The position numbers were made by a program, and so were the translations under genes. Below, piece by piece: positions 46,504 to 56,133 of a stretch of 64,000 bases of DNA; positions within the stretch are counted from its first letter, which is position 1, and the number at the start of each line of letters is the position of its first letter. This DNA comes from Butyrivibrio hungatei DSM 14810 (lineage in GTDB: Bacteria; Bacillota; Clostridia; Lachnospirales; Lachnospiraceae): the NCBI RefSeq assembly GCF_900143205.1, contig NZ_FRDH01000016.1, positions 1 to 64,000 of the forward strand, written 5' to 3'. Below the pieces are notes generated by a model. That model was not told the origin of the DNA and did no database searches. It was given only the letters and a program-made list of their open reading frames with translations.

Positions 46504-48702
46504 ATGGATAATAATCAGAATCAGAGAAATAATAACCCTCTTGGAGGGGATAACAATTCTCCAAGAAGACAAAACATAATATTACTTTTGGTAGCAGCTT
46601 TGGTAACTATGATATGTATGACATATTTTCTCAAAGCGTTTTCTGATGATACCAACAGAGAGATTACTTACAGCGAGTTCCTTCAGATGGTTGACGATGG
46701 CAAGGTTGATAGCATTGTCATAGAGAGTGACAGGATTGATATTTATCCGGTTGATTCAAAAAAGGAAAATCAGAGTCCAAGCTATTACTACTTCACAGGA
46801 AACAATACAGTAACTTATTACACAGGTAAGGCTGAGGAGGACACAGACCTCACTAAGAGAATGCTCGAAGCTGGCGTTGATGTCAGTAGCGAGGTTCCTG
46901 ACAACTCAGGTCTTATCCTTGCCTTCATTATTCAATATGTAGCACCAATTCTTTTACTGTGGCTTATCCTTTCATTTGTATTTAGAAAGATGAGCAAAGG
47001 CGGCGGACCACTTAGTGTTGGTAAGAGCAATGCTAAGGTTTATGTTCAGAAGGAGACAGGAGTAACCTTCAAGGATGTAGCTGGTGAGGATGAGGCAAAA
47101 GAGTCTTTGGTAGAAGTTGTAGACTTCCTTCATAATCCAGCCAAGTATTCCAAGATCGGTGCTAAGCTTCCAAAGGGTGCACTTTTAGTAGGCCCTCCAG
47201 GAACAGGTAAGACACTTCTTGCCAAGGCCGTAGCAGGTGAAGCACATGTTCCATTTTATTCACTTGCAGGTTCAGACTTTATCGAACTTTATGTAGGTGT
47301 AGGTGCCAGCCGAGTTAGAGATCTCTTTAGTGAAGCCAGCAAGAATGCACCTTGTATCATATTCATTGATGAGATCGATGCCATCGGACGTAGCCGTGAC
47401 AACAAATACGGCGGTGGCAATGAAGAAAGAGAACAGACTCTTAACCAGCTTCTCTCTGAGATGGATGGTTTTGATTCATCAAAGGGTGTTCTTATTCTTG
47501 GAGCTACTAACAGACCTGAGATCCTTGATAAAGCGCTTCTTCGTCCAGGTCGTTTCGACAGAAGAATCATCGTTGATAAGCCTGACCTCAAGGGCAGAGA
47601 AGAGATCCTCAAGGTTCATTCCAAAGATGTCAAGATGGACGAGACAGTTGACCTTAAGGAACTTGCACTTGCTACAGGCGGATGCGTTGGTTCAGATCTT
47701 GCAAACATGATCAACGAGGCAGCCATCATTGCTGTTAAGGAAGGTAGAGAGTTCGTTAGTCAGAAAGACCTGATGGAAGCCTTCGAGCAGGTTATCGCAG
47801 GTAAGGAAAAGAAAGATTCAATCCTCAGCAAAGAGGAAAGAAAGCTTGTCAGCTACCACGAAGTTGGTCATGCTCTCGTAAGCGCAGTTCTTTCTAATAC
47901 AGAGCCAGTTCAGAAGATCACAATTGTTCCTAGAACAAAAGGATCATTAGGATATGTTCTTCATCTTCCAGAAGATGAGAATCAGCTTAGGACCAAGGAT
48001 GAGCTCCTTGAGAGAATCATCGTTTCACTTGGTGGACGTGCTGCAGAGGAACTTGTATTTAATACAGTTACAACAGGCGCAGCGCAGGATATCGATGATG
48101 CAACTGCAGTGGCAAGAAATATGATCACACTCTATGGTATGAGCGACAGATTCGGACTTATGCAGCTTGAATCTATCCAGAACAGATACCTCGATGGTAA
48201 CAGAGTTCTTCAGTGCAGCGATGAGACAGCAACTCTTATTGATGAGGAAGTTAAGAAGCTTCTTGCTGAGTGCTACGAGAAAGCCAAGAAGATCGTTGGT
48301 GAACACCTCGACACTATGGACAAGATAGCACAGTTCCTTATTGAAAAAGAGACCATCACAGGCGCAGAGTTCATGAAGATCTACCGTGAGGCTGAGAACC
48401 TTCCTGAACCTACAGAAGAGGAGAAAGAAGCGGCCAAGGCTAAGAGACTTTACGCTACTAGAGCTGAGTCAGCTAAGGTTGGAGAGAACGTTCCAGTCAA
48501 GAAAAAGAATGAGGAAGCTCCTAAGGAAGAAGACCCTAAGGAAGAAACTCCTGCAGATGGACCTTTATTCAAAGAGACAGAGTCGATATTCACAACACCT
48601 GTTCAGAATGAAGAAACTAAAGATAATGATGAGAATCAGGACGATCAGCCAAATGTAGGCGGCGGTACATTCTCACATGTTCCAAATGACTTCGATAAAT
48701 AA
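46504..48702 (+). CDS. ftsH: ATP-dependent zinc metalloprotease FtsH
   Basis: Membrane-anchored AAA+ protease that degrades damaged or regulatory proteins. The 732-residue protein has two membrane segments (about 25-43 and 138-158) flanking an extracellular domain, the AAA module with Walker A GPPGTGKT (230-237), IIFIDEIDAIG and the SRH region, then the zinc motif HEVGH (His452; usual form HEAGH). The C-terminal ~110 residues are Glu/Lys/Pro-rich and low-complexity. The ribosome site is weak (GGAATTTAAGAT before ATG). It has its own promoter and terminator. Confidence 0.97.
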   Translation: MDNNQNQRNNNPLGGDNNSPRRQNIILLLVAALVTMICMTYFLKAFSDDTNREITYSEFLQMVDDGKVDSIVIESDRIDIYPVDSKKENQSPSYYYFTGNNTVTYYTGKAEEDTDLTKRMLEAGVDVSSEVPDNSGLILAFIIQYVAPILLLWLILSFVFRKMSKGGGPLSVGKSNAKVYVQKETGVTFKDVAGEDEAKESLVEVVDFLHNPAKYSKIGAKLPKGALLVGPPGTGKTLLAKAVAGEAHVPFYSLAGSDFIELYVGVGASRVRDLFSEASKNAPCIIFIDEIDAIGRSRDNKYGGGNEEREQTLNQLLSEMDGFDSSKGVLILGATNRPEILDKALLRPGRFDRRIIVDKPDLKGREEILKVHSKDVKMDETVDLKELALATGGCVGSDLANMINEAAIIAVKEGREFVSQKDLMEAFEQVIAGKEKKDSILSKEERKLVSYHEVGHALVSAVLSNTEPVQKITIVPRTKGSLGYVLHLPEDENQLRTKDELLERIIVSLGGRAAEELVFNTVTTGAAQDIDDATAVARNMITLYGMSDRFGLMQLESIQNRYLDGNRVLQCSDETATLIDEEVKKLLAECYEKAKKIVGEHLDTMDKIAQFLIEKETITGAEFMKIYREAENLPEPTEEEKEAAKAKRLYATRAESAKVGENVPVKKKNEEAPKEEDPKEETPADGPLFKETESIFTTPVQNEETKDNDENQDDQPNVGGGTFSHVPNDFDK

Positions 48703-48714
48703 TATAATGTAACT

Positions 48715-48752
48715 AAGACCAAACCAAATATGCTATTTGTGTTTGGTCTTTT
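48715..48752 (+). terminator. Terminator of ftsH
   Basis: AAGACCAAAC and CAAAT (48715-48729) pair with ATTTG (48735-48739) and GTTTGGTCTT (48741-48750) with one bulged T, followed by TT. It ends 16 bases before uvrC, which therefore may depend on read-through or an overlapping promoter. Confidence 0.8.
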
Positions 48753-48767
48753 ATATCTAGAGAAAAA

Positions 48768-50636
48768 ATGAGTAATTTTGATATAAAAGAGGAACTCAAA
48801 AAACTTCCTAATAAACCAGGAGTTTATATCATGCGTGATGAGAATGACACCATCATGTATGTGGGCAAAGCCATAAACCTTCACAATCGTGTAAGGTCTT
48901 ATTTTCGTGCCAACATTGGAAGAGGCCCTCAGATAGACCAGATGGTGAAGCAGATTGCCAGATTTGAATATATCGTGACAGACTCAGAACTTGAAGCCCT
49001 GGTTCTTGAGAACAATCTGATAAAAGAGAATTCTCCTAGATACAACACTCTTTTAAAGGATGATAAGACCTATCCTTATATTAAGGTGACAGTATCAGAG
49101 GAATATCCAAGAGTTCTTTTCTCAAGACTTATGAAAAAGGATAAGTCCAGGTACTTCGGCCCATTTACCAGCGCGGCAGCAGTTAAGGATACCATTGATC
49201 TTATCAATAAGATCTACGGTCTTAGGACCTGTAACAGATCTTTGCCAAAAGAGATCGGAGCAGACAGACCATGTCTTAACTACCATATGAAGCAGTGCTG
49301 TGGTCCGTGTACAGGCAATGTTACTAAGGAAGAATACAGAGAAAGAATCGATAAGGCCCTGGAATTTTTAAACGGAAATTATGGCGTTATCATGAAGGAT
49401 CTGCAGCAAAAGATGGAGGCGGCATCTGAAGAGCTTGATTTTGAATCTGCCGCTAAGTACAGAGATCTTTTGGCAAGTGTGAGAGTTGTTGCCCAGAAGC
49501 AGAAGATGACTGATTCTTCAATGGAGGATAAAGATATCGTAGCTATAGCTTCTGACGATAAGGACGCAGTAGTTCAGGTGTTTTTTGTAAGAGATGGAAG
49601 GCTCATAGGTCGAGAGCATTTCTATATGACTCATGTATCTGAGAATCCATCGGGAGAGATACTCCAGAACTTTGTTAAGCAGTTCTATGCAGGAACCCCA
49701 TTTATTCCAAGGGAGTTGATCTTACCAGAGCCAATTGAGGATATGGAGATAATAGTACAGTGGCTATCTCAGAGAAAGGGCAGCAGGGTGTATATATCTG
49801 TTCCTGAGAGAGGTCAAAAAGAAAAACTCATGGAGCTTGCAACTCAGAACGCAGAGCTTGTTCTTTCTAAAGATAAAGAGAGGATAAAGCGCGAAGAGGG
49901 AAGGACCATTGGAGCAGTAAAAGAAATAGAAAAGCTTCTTGGGCTTAAAGGGCTTAACAGAATGGAAGCCTTTGATATATCTAATATAAGCGGCTTTGCA
50001 AATGTTGGTTCCATGGTGGTCTACGAAAAGGGTAAGCCCAAAAAGAGCGACTATAGAAAGTTCAGGATAAAGTCTGTGGCAGGACCTGATGATTATGCCT
50101 GCATGCATGAAGTTTTAACACGAAGACTTCTTCATGGAATCGAAGAAAAGCACGAACTTGAAGTAAGAGATATAGACGCCCAGTATGGAAGTTTTACCAA
50201 GTTTCCAGATCTGATACTGATGGATGGTGGAAGAGGGCAGGTCAATATCTGCCTGCAGGTGCTTGATGAACTGGGAATCCATATTCCTGTCTGCGGTATG
50301 GTCAAAGATGATAACCACAGGACACGAGGTCTTTATTACAACAACGTGGAGCTTCCTATAGATACGAGATCAGAAGGATTTAAGCTAATCACAAGGATTC
50401 AGGATGAGGCTCACAGATTTGCTATCGAATATCACAGATCACTTCGTAGCAAGGCCCAGGTCAAGAGTTCACTTGATGATATTCCGGGAATTGGACCAGC
50501 GCGTAGAAAGGCTCTTATGAAGGGCTTTAAATCCATTGAAGATATTAAAAACGCTTCTGTTGAGGAGCTTGCTGCAATACCTGAAATTCCTGAAAATATT
50601 GCGCAGCAGATATATGACTTTTTTCATATTCTATGA
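48768..50636 (+). CDS. uvrC: Excinuclease ABC subunit C
   Basis: The 622-residue nuclease of nucleotide excision repair, making both cuts around a lesion. It shows an N-terminal GIY-YIG domain ([20 protein letters not shown]), a UVR motif near 205-240 ([20 protein letters not shown]), the RNase H-like second nuclease domain ([12 protein letters not shown]) and C-terminal helix-hairpin-helix motifs ([13 protein letters not shown]). Start ATG 48768 follows a weak AGAGA ribosome site. Confidence 0.97.
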   Translation: MSNFDIKEELKKLPNKPGVYIMRDENDTIMYVGKAINLHNRVRSYFRANIGRGPQIDQMVKQIARFEYIVTDSELEALVLENNLIKENSPRYNTLLKDDKTYPYIKVTVSEEYPRVLFSRLMKKDKSRYFGPFTSAAAVKDTIDLINKIYGLRTCNRSLPKEIGADRPCLNYHMKQCCGPCTGNVTKEEYRERIDKALEFLNGNYGVIMKDLQQKMEAASEELDFESAAKYRDLLASVRVVAQKQKMTDSSMEDKDIVAIASDDKDAVVQVFFVRDGRLIGREHFYMTHVSENPSGEILQNFVKQFYAGTPFIPRELILPEPIEDMEIIVQWLSQRKGSRVYISVPERGQKEKLMELATQNAELVLSKDKERIKREEGRTIGAVKEIEKLLGLKGLNRMEAFDISNISGFANVGSMVVYEKGKPKKSDYRKFRIKSVAGPDDYACMHEVLTRRLLHGIEEKHELEVRDIDAQYGSFTKFPDLILMDGGRGQVNICLQVLDELGIHIPVCGMVKDDNHRTRGLYYNNVELPIDTRSEGFKLITRIQDEAHRFAIEYHRSLRSKAQVKSSLDDIPGIGPARRKALMKGFKSIEDIKNASVEELAAIPEIPENIAQQIYDFFHIL

Positions 50637-50691
50637 TATTATTTAGCCGTGTGAGTATGCACATTAACATGAAAAATTTGGAGGGGAACAA

Positions 50692-51639
50692 ATGGCGAGT
50701 GTTAGTCTTAAAACTATCATTGAAAGAATGAAACTCGAGAATCTGACACCTGAACTTGACATCAAGAAGATCAGGATCAGCCAGCCGGATATCAACAGAC
50801 CTGCTCTTCAGCTTGCTGGATATTTCGAGCACTTTGAGGCAACAAGACTACAGGTAATTGGCTTCGTAGAATACACGTATATGGAATCTTTTTCAGATGA
50901 CGAAAGAGAAAAGATGTACAGAGAATTTCTCTCGTTCGATATTCCTGGTGTAGTATTCTGTAGGGAACTTGCGCCAGATCCTCTTTTCATAAAGATCGCT
51001 ATGGAAGAGAAGGTTCCAGTGCTGATGACCAAGAAGTCAACATCATCATTCATGGCTGAGATCATCAGATGGCTTAATGTTAAGCTTGCTCCATGTATTT
51101 CTATTCACGGCGTATTAGTTGATGTATATGGTGTCGGCGTTCTGATCACTGGTGAGAGTGGAATCGGTAAATCTGAGACTGCTATCGAGCTCATCAAGAG
51201 AGGACATCGTCTTGTATCTGATGATGTCGTTGAGCTTAGAAGAGTCAGCGAAGAGACACTTATTGGAACAGCGCCTGATATTACCAAGCATTTCATTGAG
51301 ATGAGAGGTGTTGGTATCATCGATGTCAAGTCACTTTACGGTGCATCAAGCGTTAGAGAGACACAGACCATTGACCTTGTTATCAAGCTTGAAGATTGGG
51401 ACAAGGACAAGGAGTATGACAGACTTGGTCTTGAGGAAGAGTACACAGAGTATCTTGGCAACAAGGTAGTTTGCCATCGTATTCCTATTCGTCCAGGTAG
51501 AAACCTTGCTGTTATCTGTGAATCAGCGGCAGTTAACCACAGACAGAAGGCTATGGGCTACAACGCAGCTCAGGAGCTTTATAATAGAGTTCAGAATTCA
51601 CTTGCAAAAAGACGCGGTGAAGATGATGACGATGAATAA
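50692..51639 (+). CDS. hprK: HPr kinase/phosphorylase
   Basis: Bifunctional enzyme that phosphorylates Ser46 of HPr (and Crh) when glycolytic intermediates are high, and dephosphorylates it otherwise; a switch of carbon catabolite repression. The 315-residue protein has P-loop GESGIGKS (154-161) followed by ETAIEL, and the HprK signature near 200-212 (EMRGVGIIDV). The C-terminus is acidic (EDDDDE). The gene opens a six-gene run (GGAGGGGAACAA before ATG) ending with an HPr-like substrate at 55579. Confidence 0.97.
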   Translation: MASVSLKTIIERMKLENLTPELDIKKIRISQPDINRPALQLAGYFEHFEATRLQVIGFVEYTYMESFSDDEREKMYREFLSFDIPGVVFCRELAPDPLFIKIAMEEKVPVLMTKKSTSSFMAEIIRWLNVKLAPCISIHGVLVDVYGVGVLITGESGIGKSETAIELIKRGHRLVSDDVVELRRVSEETLIGTAPDITKHFIEMRGVGIIDVKSLYGASSVRETQTIDLVIKLEDWDKDKEYDRLGLEEEYTEYLGNKVVCHRIPIRPGRNLAVICESAAVNHRQKAMGYNAAQELYNRVQNSLAKRRGEDDDDE

Positions 51640-51663
51640 TAACTAATAGAAAGAGGTTTTGTT

Positions 51664-52599
51664 ATGGCTAGATATGTATTTGGCGCAGATGTAGGGGGAA
51701 CAACTGCAAAGATCGGTCTTTTGACTGAGACTGGTGAGAAACTGGATTTCTGGGAGATCCCAACAAGAACAGAAAACCATGGAGAAATGATCTTAACTGA
51801 TGTTGCAGAAGCAATCAGAAATAAGATGAAGGAAAGAAACATTGATGATTCAGATGTGATCGGTGCTGGTGTTGGTGTTCCTGGTGCTGTCAATGTTGAT
51901 GGACTTTGCTATCAGGCAGTTAACCTTGGTTGGGAGAACTACAACGTAGTTAATGAATTCCATTCAAAGTTAAAGCTTCCAGTTAAAGCTGGTAACGATG
52001 CTAATGTAGCTGCTCTTGGAGAAGCTTGGAAGGGCGGTGGACAGGGCTATCCTAACATGCTCCTTGTAACACTTGGAACTGGTGTTGGTGGGGGTATCAT
52101 CAACGAAGGCAAGATCCTTACAGGTGCTAAGGGCTCTGGCGGAGAGATCGGACATATTCATCTTGTAGATGATGAAGTAGATGCTTGCGGATGTGGCAAT
52201 CACGGATGCTTTGAGCAGTATGCATCTGCTACAGGCGCTATGAGAATTGCCAAGAGAATGCTTGCTGCCAGCAGTGAAGACAGCGTTCTTAGAAATGGTG
52301 ATTTCGAATGCAAAGACGTATTTGACGCAGCCAAGAAGGGTGATGCTCTTGCTGTTAAGATCGCAGAGCAGTACGGATATTATCTTGGAAAAGGTATCGC
52401 TATCACAGCAAGTGTAGTTAACCCTGAGATCATCGTACTCGGTGGTGGCGTATCCAAGGCTGGTGAGATGCTCTTTGATCTTCTCATGCCAAGCTTTAAG
52501 AAATACGTATTCCCAGGCTGTGCATCAGCTAAGTTTGCGCTTGCAAAACTTGGAAATGACGCAGGCGTTTATGGCGCTGCCAAGATGATGATACAGTAA
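51664..52599 (+). CDS. glcK: ROK-family glucokinase
   Basis: A 311-residue ROK glucokinase: ADVGGTTAKIGL at the N-terminus, NDANVAALGEAWKGG (catalytic Asp), GTGVGGGI, and zinc motif CGCGNHGCFEQYASATG. It produces glucose-6-phosphate from free glucose taken up or released by glycosidases. It is set between hprK and murB, linking glucose phosphorylation to the catabolite-control cluster. AGAGG lies before ATG 51664. Confidence 0.9.
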   Translation: MARYVFGADVGGTTAKIGLLTETGEKLDFWEIPTRTENHGEMILTDVAEAIRNKMKERNIDDSDVIGAGVGVPGAVNVDGLCYQAVNLGWENYNVVNEFHSKLKLPVKAGNDANVAALGEAWKGGGQGYPNMLLVTLGTGVGGGIINEGKILTGAKGSGGEIGHIHLVDDEVDACGCGNHGCFEQYASATGAMRIAKRMLAASSEDSVLRNGDFECKDVFDAAKKGDALAVKIAEQYGYYLGKGIAITASVVNPEIIVLGGGVSKAGEMLFDLLMPSFKKYVFPGCASAKFALAKLGNDAGVYGAAKMMIQ

Positions 52600-52621
52600 T
52601 AGATATAAAGGATGTAACAAT

Positions 52622-53536
52622 TTGAATAGCAGTTTGATAGAAGCTATGAGACAGATCGTCTCAGCGGATAATTTATTAATTAATGAACCTATGAGCAGGC
52701 ACACTACATTTAGAACTGGTGGGCCTGCCTGCTTGTTTTTGAGACCAGAAAATCAGGACCAGTTAAAAAAGGTCATGGATTTTGTAAGACGCCTTGGAAC
52801 TGATTATTTCGTACTTGGCAATGGTAGTAATCTTCTGGTTTCTGATGAAGGCTATGATGGAGTGATCATCTCCCTTAGCAAATTTAACAAAGTAGAATTA
52901 AAAGGATCAAATCAGATTTATGTAGAAGCAGGTGCTATGAATTCCGGCATCGCTTCTTTTGCAAGAGATAACGCACTCACAGGTTTTGAGTTTGCAGCGG
53001 GAATTCCGGGAACCATCGGTGGAGCAATGATCATGAACGCTGGTGCCTACGGCGGAGAAATGGCTCAGGTTGTAACTGAGGTCACAGTTCTTTCTCCAGA
53101 AGGCGAGATCATGGTTCTTGATAACAGCACTATGGAATTTGGCTATCGTACAAGTGCCATCAAGAATAAAGGCTTTATAGTCTTATCAGTTCTATTAACC
53201 CTCAAAAGAGGAAAAGAAGAAGAAATAACAGCTCAGATGAAAGAACTTGCCGAGAAACGTCGCGATAAGCAACCTCTCGAATATCCAAGTGCAGGTTCAA
53301 CCTTCAAACGTCCTGAAGGCTACTTTGCCGGCAAACTCATTGAAGACGCAGGCCTTCGCGGATTCTCCGTCGGCGACGCCCAAGTCTCCGAGAAACACTG
53401 CGGTTTCGTAGTTAATAAAGGGTCAGCCACATCTACAGATATTTATAACTTGATAAAAGAAGTTCAAAAGGTTGTCTATGAAAAAGCTAATGTTAGACTC
53501 GAGCCTGAAGTTATAATATTGGGTAAATTTAGTTAA
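52622..53536 (+). CDS. murB: UDP-N-acetylmuramate dehydrogenase
   Basis: FAD-dependent reductase making UDP-MurNAc for peptidoglycan. The 304-residue protein has HTTFRTGGPA and LGNGSNLLVSDEGYDG (FAD binding), GIPGTIGGAMIMNAGAYGGEM, and YPSAGSTFKRPEGYFAGKLIEDAGLRG, containing the catalytic Ser of the substrate loop. The start is TTG 52622, with AAGGATG 7 bases upstream; an internal ATG at 52646 has no such site. Inside the hprK-rapZ cluster. Confidence 0.93.
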   Translation: MNSSLIEAMRQIVSADNLLINEPMSRHTTFRTGGPACLFLRPENQDQLKKVMDFVRRLGTDYFVLGNGSNLLVSDEGYDGVIISLSKFNKVELKGSNQIYVEAGAMNSGIASFARDNALTGFEFAAGIPGTIGGAMIMNAGAYGGEMAQVVTEVTVLSPEGEIMVLDNSTMEFGYRTSAIKNKGFIVLSVLLTLKRGKEEEITAQMKELAEKRRDKQPLEYPSAGSTFKRPEGYFAGKLIEDAGLRGFSVGDAQVSEKHCGFVVNKGSATSTDIYNLIKEVQKVVYEKANVRLEPEVIILGKFS

Positions 53537-53590
53537 GATAAGTTTAAACCGTTAGTTTTTGATAATATATTTTGTTTATTTATTGAGATT

Positions 53591-53728
53591 GGCGTGTGCT
53601 GGTATATTTTTCATGAGACAGCGTTAAAAAACGTTGGCACTTAGGTGCTGTATTTTAGCACCTTAGTACCATTACGTTTTTTACCGAGCGAAAGCGTCTG
53701 TCGAATGTAAAATATACCAGCACACGCC
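53591..53728 (+). repeat. Structured intergenic element, copy B (long hairpin)
   Basis: This 138-base stretch is a long hairpin: outer arms GGCGTGTGCTGG...(53591 on) and ...CCAGCACACGCC (to 53728), inner hairpin with GTTAAAAAACGT (53622-53633) pairing with the ACGTTTTTTAC region (53674-53684), and a core TTAGTACCATTACG (53663-53676) plus CCGAGCGAAAGCGTC (53684-53698). It shares core and layout with copy A at 30062-30235, but the arms are different sequences. It lies in the 215-base gap between murB and rapZ and ends 24 bases before rapZ; the stretch 53537-53590 shows nothing else. Confidence 0.75.
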
Positions 53729-53751
53729 CCCCAAAAAAGAAAGGGAACACT

Positions 53752-54627
53752 ATGAGGTTTGTGATTGTTACGGGAATGAGTGGCGGCGGTAAGTCTACAG
53801 CCATACATATGCTTGAAGATGCAGGTTTCTACTGCGTTGATAATCTGCCTGTTTCTCTTATTGAGAAATTTGCAGAACTCATCACAATGCCTGATAGTGA
53901 GATCAATAAAGTCGTCCTCGGTATAGATGCAAGAGCTGGTCAGCAATTTGAAGAAGTTGCTGGAATGATCGATTCCCTCAAGGAAAGGGGCATCCCTGTA
54001 GAGGTCCTCTACATGGACGCCAGCGATCAGGTTCTTATCAAAAGATATAAGGAAACCCGAAGGATCCATCCTATGAACGTCAACTCTGTTGGCGACAGGA
54101 TCGAGGATGGCATCGCCAAGGAAAGAAACGTTCTAGCAGAAGTAAAAAAGAGAGCTGATTACGTTATTGATTCATCTCAGCTTCTTACCAGAGAACTCAA
54201 GGAAGAATTAGACAGGATCTTTGTAAAGAATGAAGAGTACAATTCACTTATGATCACAATTCTTTCATTTGGGTTTAAGTATGGTATTCCTTATGACGCA
54301 GATCTTGTTTTTGATGTGAGATTTTTACCAAATCCATTTTATATTGATGAACTCAAGCATCAGACAGGTAATGACAAAGGAGTTCAGGATTACGTTAAGA
54401 GCTTTCCTGCATGCGGTGAATTCGTTGATAAGCTTGAAGATATGCTCAAGTTCCTTATTCCTGGATATGTTCAGGAAGGCAAGTATCAACTTGTTGTTGC
54501 CATTGGCTGTACCGGCGGCCAGCATAGAAGTGTGACTATTGCAAATGAGCTTTATGACAGGCTCAAAGCTTCAAAAGGTAACTATGGACTTAAGATTTTC
54601 CACAGGGATGTCAAGCAGGCTAAATAG
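53752..54627 (+). CDS. rapZ: RNase adapter/P-loop protein RapZ (YvcJ)
   Basis: A 291-residue P-loop protein. In E. coli RapZ senses glucosamine-6-phosphate and guides RNase E to GlmZ; in Bacillus YvcJ affects competence. The P-loop GMSGGGKST lies at 8-16, and the C-terminal domain has GCTGGQHRSV, the conserved ligand-binding stretch. AAAGGGAA lies before ATG 53752. It sits in the conserved rapZ-whiA-hpr order, here directly after structured element B. Confidence 0.95.
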   Translation: MRFVIVTGMSGGGKSTAIHMLEDAGFYCVDNLPVSLIEKFAELITMPDSEINKVVLGIDARAGQQFEEVAGMIDSLKERGIPVEVLYMDASDQVLIKRYKETRRIHPMNVNSVGDRIEDGIAKERNVLAEVKKRADYVIDSSQLLTRELKEELDRIFVKNEEYNSLMITILSFGFKYGIPYDADLVFDVRFLPNPFYIDELKHQTGNDKGVQDYVKSFPACGEFVDKLEDMLKFLIPGYVQEGKYQLVVAIGCTGGQHRSVTIANELYDRLKASKGNYGLKIFHRDVKQAK

Positions 54628-54642
54628 CAGGTAAGGTGAGAT

Positions 54643-55566
54643 ATGTCTTTTTCATCAGAGGTTAAAGAGGAGCTGGCTAAGCGAATCGGAAGCTCCAGAC
54701 ACTGTCAACTGGCAGAACTTGCTGCTATCATAAGTAGCGCAGGATATATCGAGATAAAAGACGGCATAGCAACAGCGCTATACCTACAAACCGATAACCA
54801 GTTGGTGGTCAGAAAGTTCTTTACATTAATAAAAAAAGCATTTAATATAGGAAATGGTATTTCGTCAAGTGCCCATGATAACAAGCCTGTGATAGACGAC
54901 GTGGGACTGATAGATTCTTGCCTTAAGGCTATCAAAATGATAGACGGTGATGGCAGGATTCGTGACATAAACGAAGGAACAAATCCAATTGTAACCAGAA
55001 ATTCGTGTTGCAAGAGAGCGTTTATTAGAGATTCGTTTTTATGTCTTGGATCCATCAGTGATCCAAACAAGGGATACCATTTAGAATTTGTATGTGATTA
55101 TGAGGCTGAGGCCACATTTTTACAGGAACTCATTGAGAGTTTTGATATAGAAGCCAGAATAGTTCGCCGCAAAAAATATTACGTCCTCTATATCAAGGAG
55201 GGTGCTGGAATAGTAGACCTGCTTAATATAATGGAAGCGCCAGTTAGTCTCATGAATCTGGAGAATCTCAGGATCGTCAAAGAGATGAGGAACTCCATCA
55301 ATAGAAGAGTTAACTGCGAGGTTGCCAATATTACCAAGACCGTTAATGCAGCTACCAAGCAGATAGAGGATATTACATATATAAGGGACCATTATGGTTT
55401 TAATAAACTGCAGGAGAGCCTTCGCGAGATGGCGGAGATCAGACTTGAGCATCCAGATGCAACACTTTTGGAGCTTGGAAAGTTCTTGGATCCACCTGTT
55501 GGTAAGTCAGGAGTTAATCATCGACTTAGGAAACTAAGCGAACTTGCGGATAAGTTAAGATCCTAA
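54643..55566 (+). CDS. whiA: DNA-binding protein WhiA
   Basis: A 307-residue protein of the WhiA family: N-terminal LAGLIDADG-like domain without nuclease function (about 1-215) and C-terminal helix-turn-helix (about 225-307) with DYGFNKLQ-like and PPVGKSGVNHRLRKL segments. WhiA controls sporulation in actinobacteria and affects division and growth in Firmicutes. GTAAGGTGAG precedes ATG 54643. Confidence 0.95.
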   Translation: MSFSSEVKEELAKRIGSSRHCQLAELAAIISSAGYIEIKDGIATALYLQTDNQLVVRKFFTLIKKAFNIGNGISSSAHDNKPVIDDVGLIDSCLKAIKMIDGDGRIRDINEGTNPIVTRNSCCKRAFIRDSFLCLGSISDPNKGYHLEFVCDYEAEATFLQELIESFDIEARIVRRKKYYVLYIKEGAGIVDLLNIMEAPVSLMNLENLRIVKEMRNSINRRVNCEVANITKTVNAATKQIEDITYIRDHYGFNKLQESLREMAEIRLEHPDATLLELGKFLDPPVGKSGVNHRLRKLSELADKLRS

Positions 55567-55578
55567 AGGAGGGGAATT

Positions 55579-55839
55579 ATGTTAACAAAATCTATCGAAA
55601 TCAAGTTACCTAGAGGCCTTGAGGCTAGACCAGTTGCTGAGCTTGTACAGCTCGCTAGCAAATATGAGAGCACAGTACATATCGAGGCTCAGTCCAAGAA
55701 AGTAAACGCTAAGAGCATTATGGGAATGATGACACTTAATATCGCTTCTGGCGAGCTTGTTACTGTTATCGCTGATGGAACAGATGAAGAGAATGCTGTA
55801 GCTGATATGGAGAAGTTCCTTCAGGGAAGCCACAAATAA
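55579..55839 (+). CDS. HPr-like protein with Glu at position 15 (Crh-type)
   Basis: An 86-residue HPr fold protein. In true HPr, His15 accepts phosphate from PEP-dependent enzyme I; here GLEARP puts Glu at exactly position 15, so PTS phosphotransfer is not possible. The regulatory serine is kept at exactly 46 (KSIMGMM), the HprK site. This combination recalls Bacillus Crh (Gln15), which acts only as CcpA co-effector. The gene ends the hprK-containing cluster, with AAAGGAGGGG before ATG 55579. I leave the symbol empty because ptsH would imply PTS function. Confidence 0.9.
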   Translation: MLTKSIEIKLPRGLEARPVAELVQLASKYESTVHIEAQSKKVNAKSIMGMMTLNIASGELVTVIADGTDEENAVADMEKFLQGSHK

Positions 55840-55892
55840 TAGAAAGAAATAGAAATAATTGAATAAATAAAAAAAGTCCTATAAAAGGGAGG

Positions 55893-55939
55893 ATGCCAGG
55901 TAAGCTACCCTTACCTGGCATATTATGAAAAAGTTTTTT
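55893..55939 (+). terminator. Hairpin after the hprK-hpr cluster
   Basis: A perfect 12-bp stem ATGCCAGGTAAG (55893-55904) / CTTACCTGGCAT (55910-55921) with loop CTACC; a T-run follows about 12 bases later (GTTTTTTATTT). This lies in the 294-base gap before the GNAT gene; the remaining 55940-56120 is AT-rich and I see no gene in it. Confidence 0.6.
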
Positions 55940-56133
55940 ATTTGGTATTGTCTTAACTCATCTGACACTATTATAATAACAAGCCAATATGTCCAAAAGA
56001 TGATTTGAAGTAACCATTCTTTTAATTAATTGTAAACAAATTATGAACGCCCACATGTCGCTAAAATGATGTGATGAGCTTTTTTTATGCCCAAAACCCG
56101 CATATATGGTATACTTTTCTTGAGGTGGCAATT

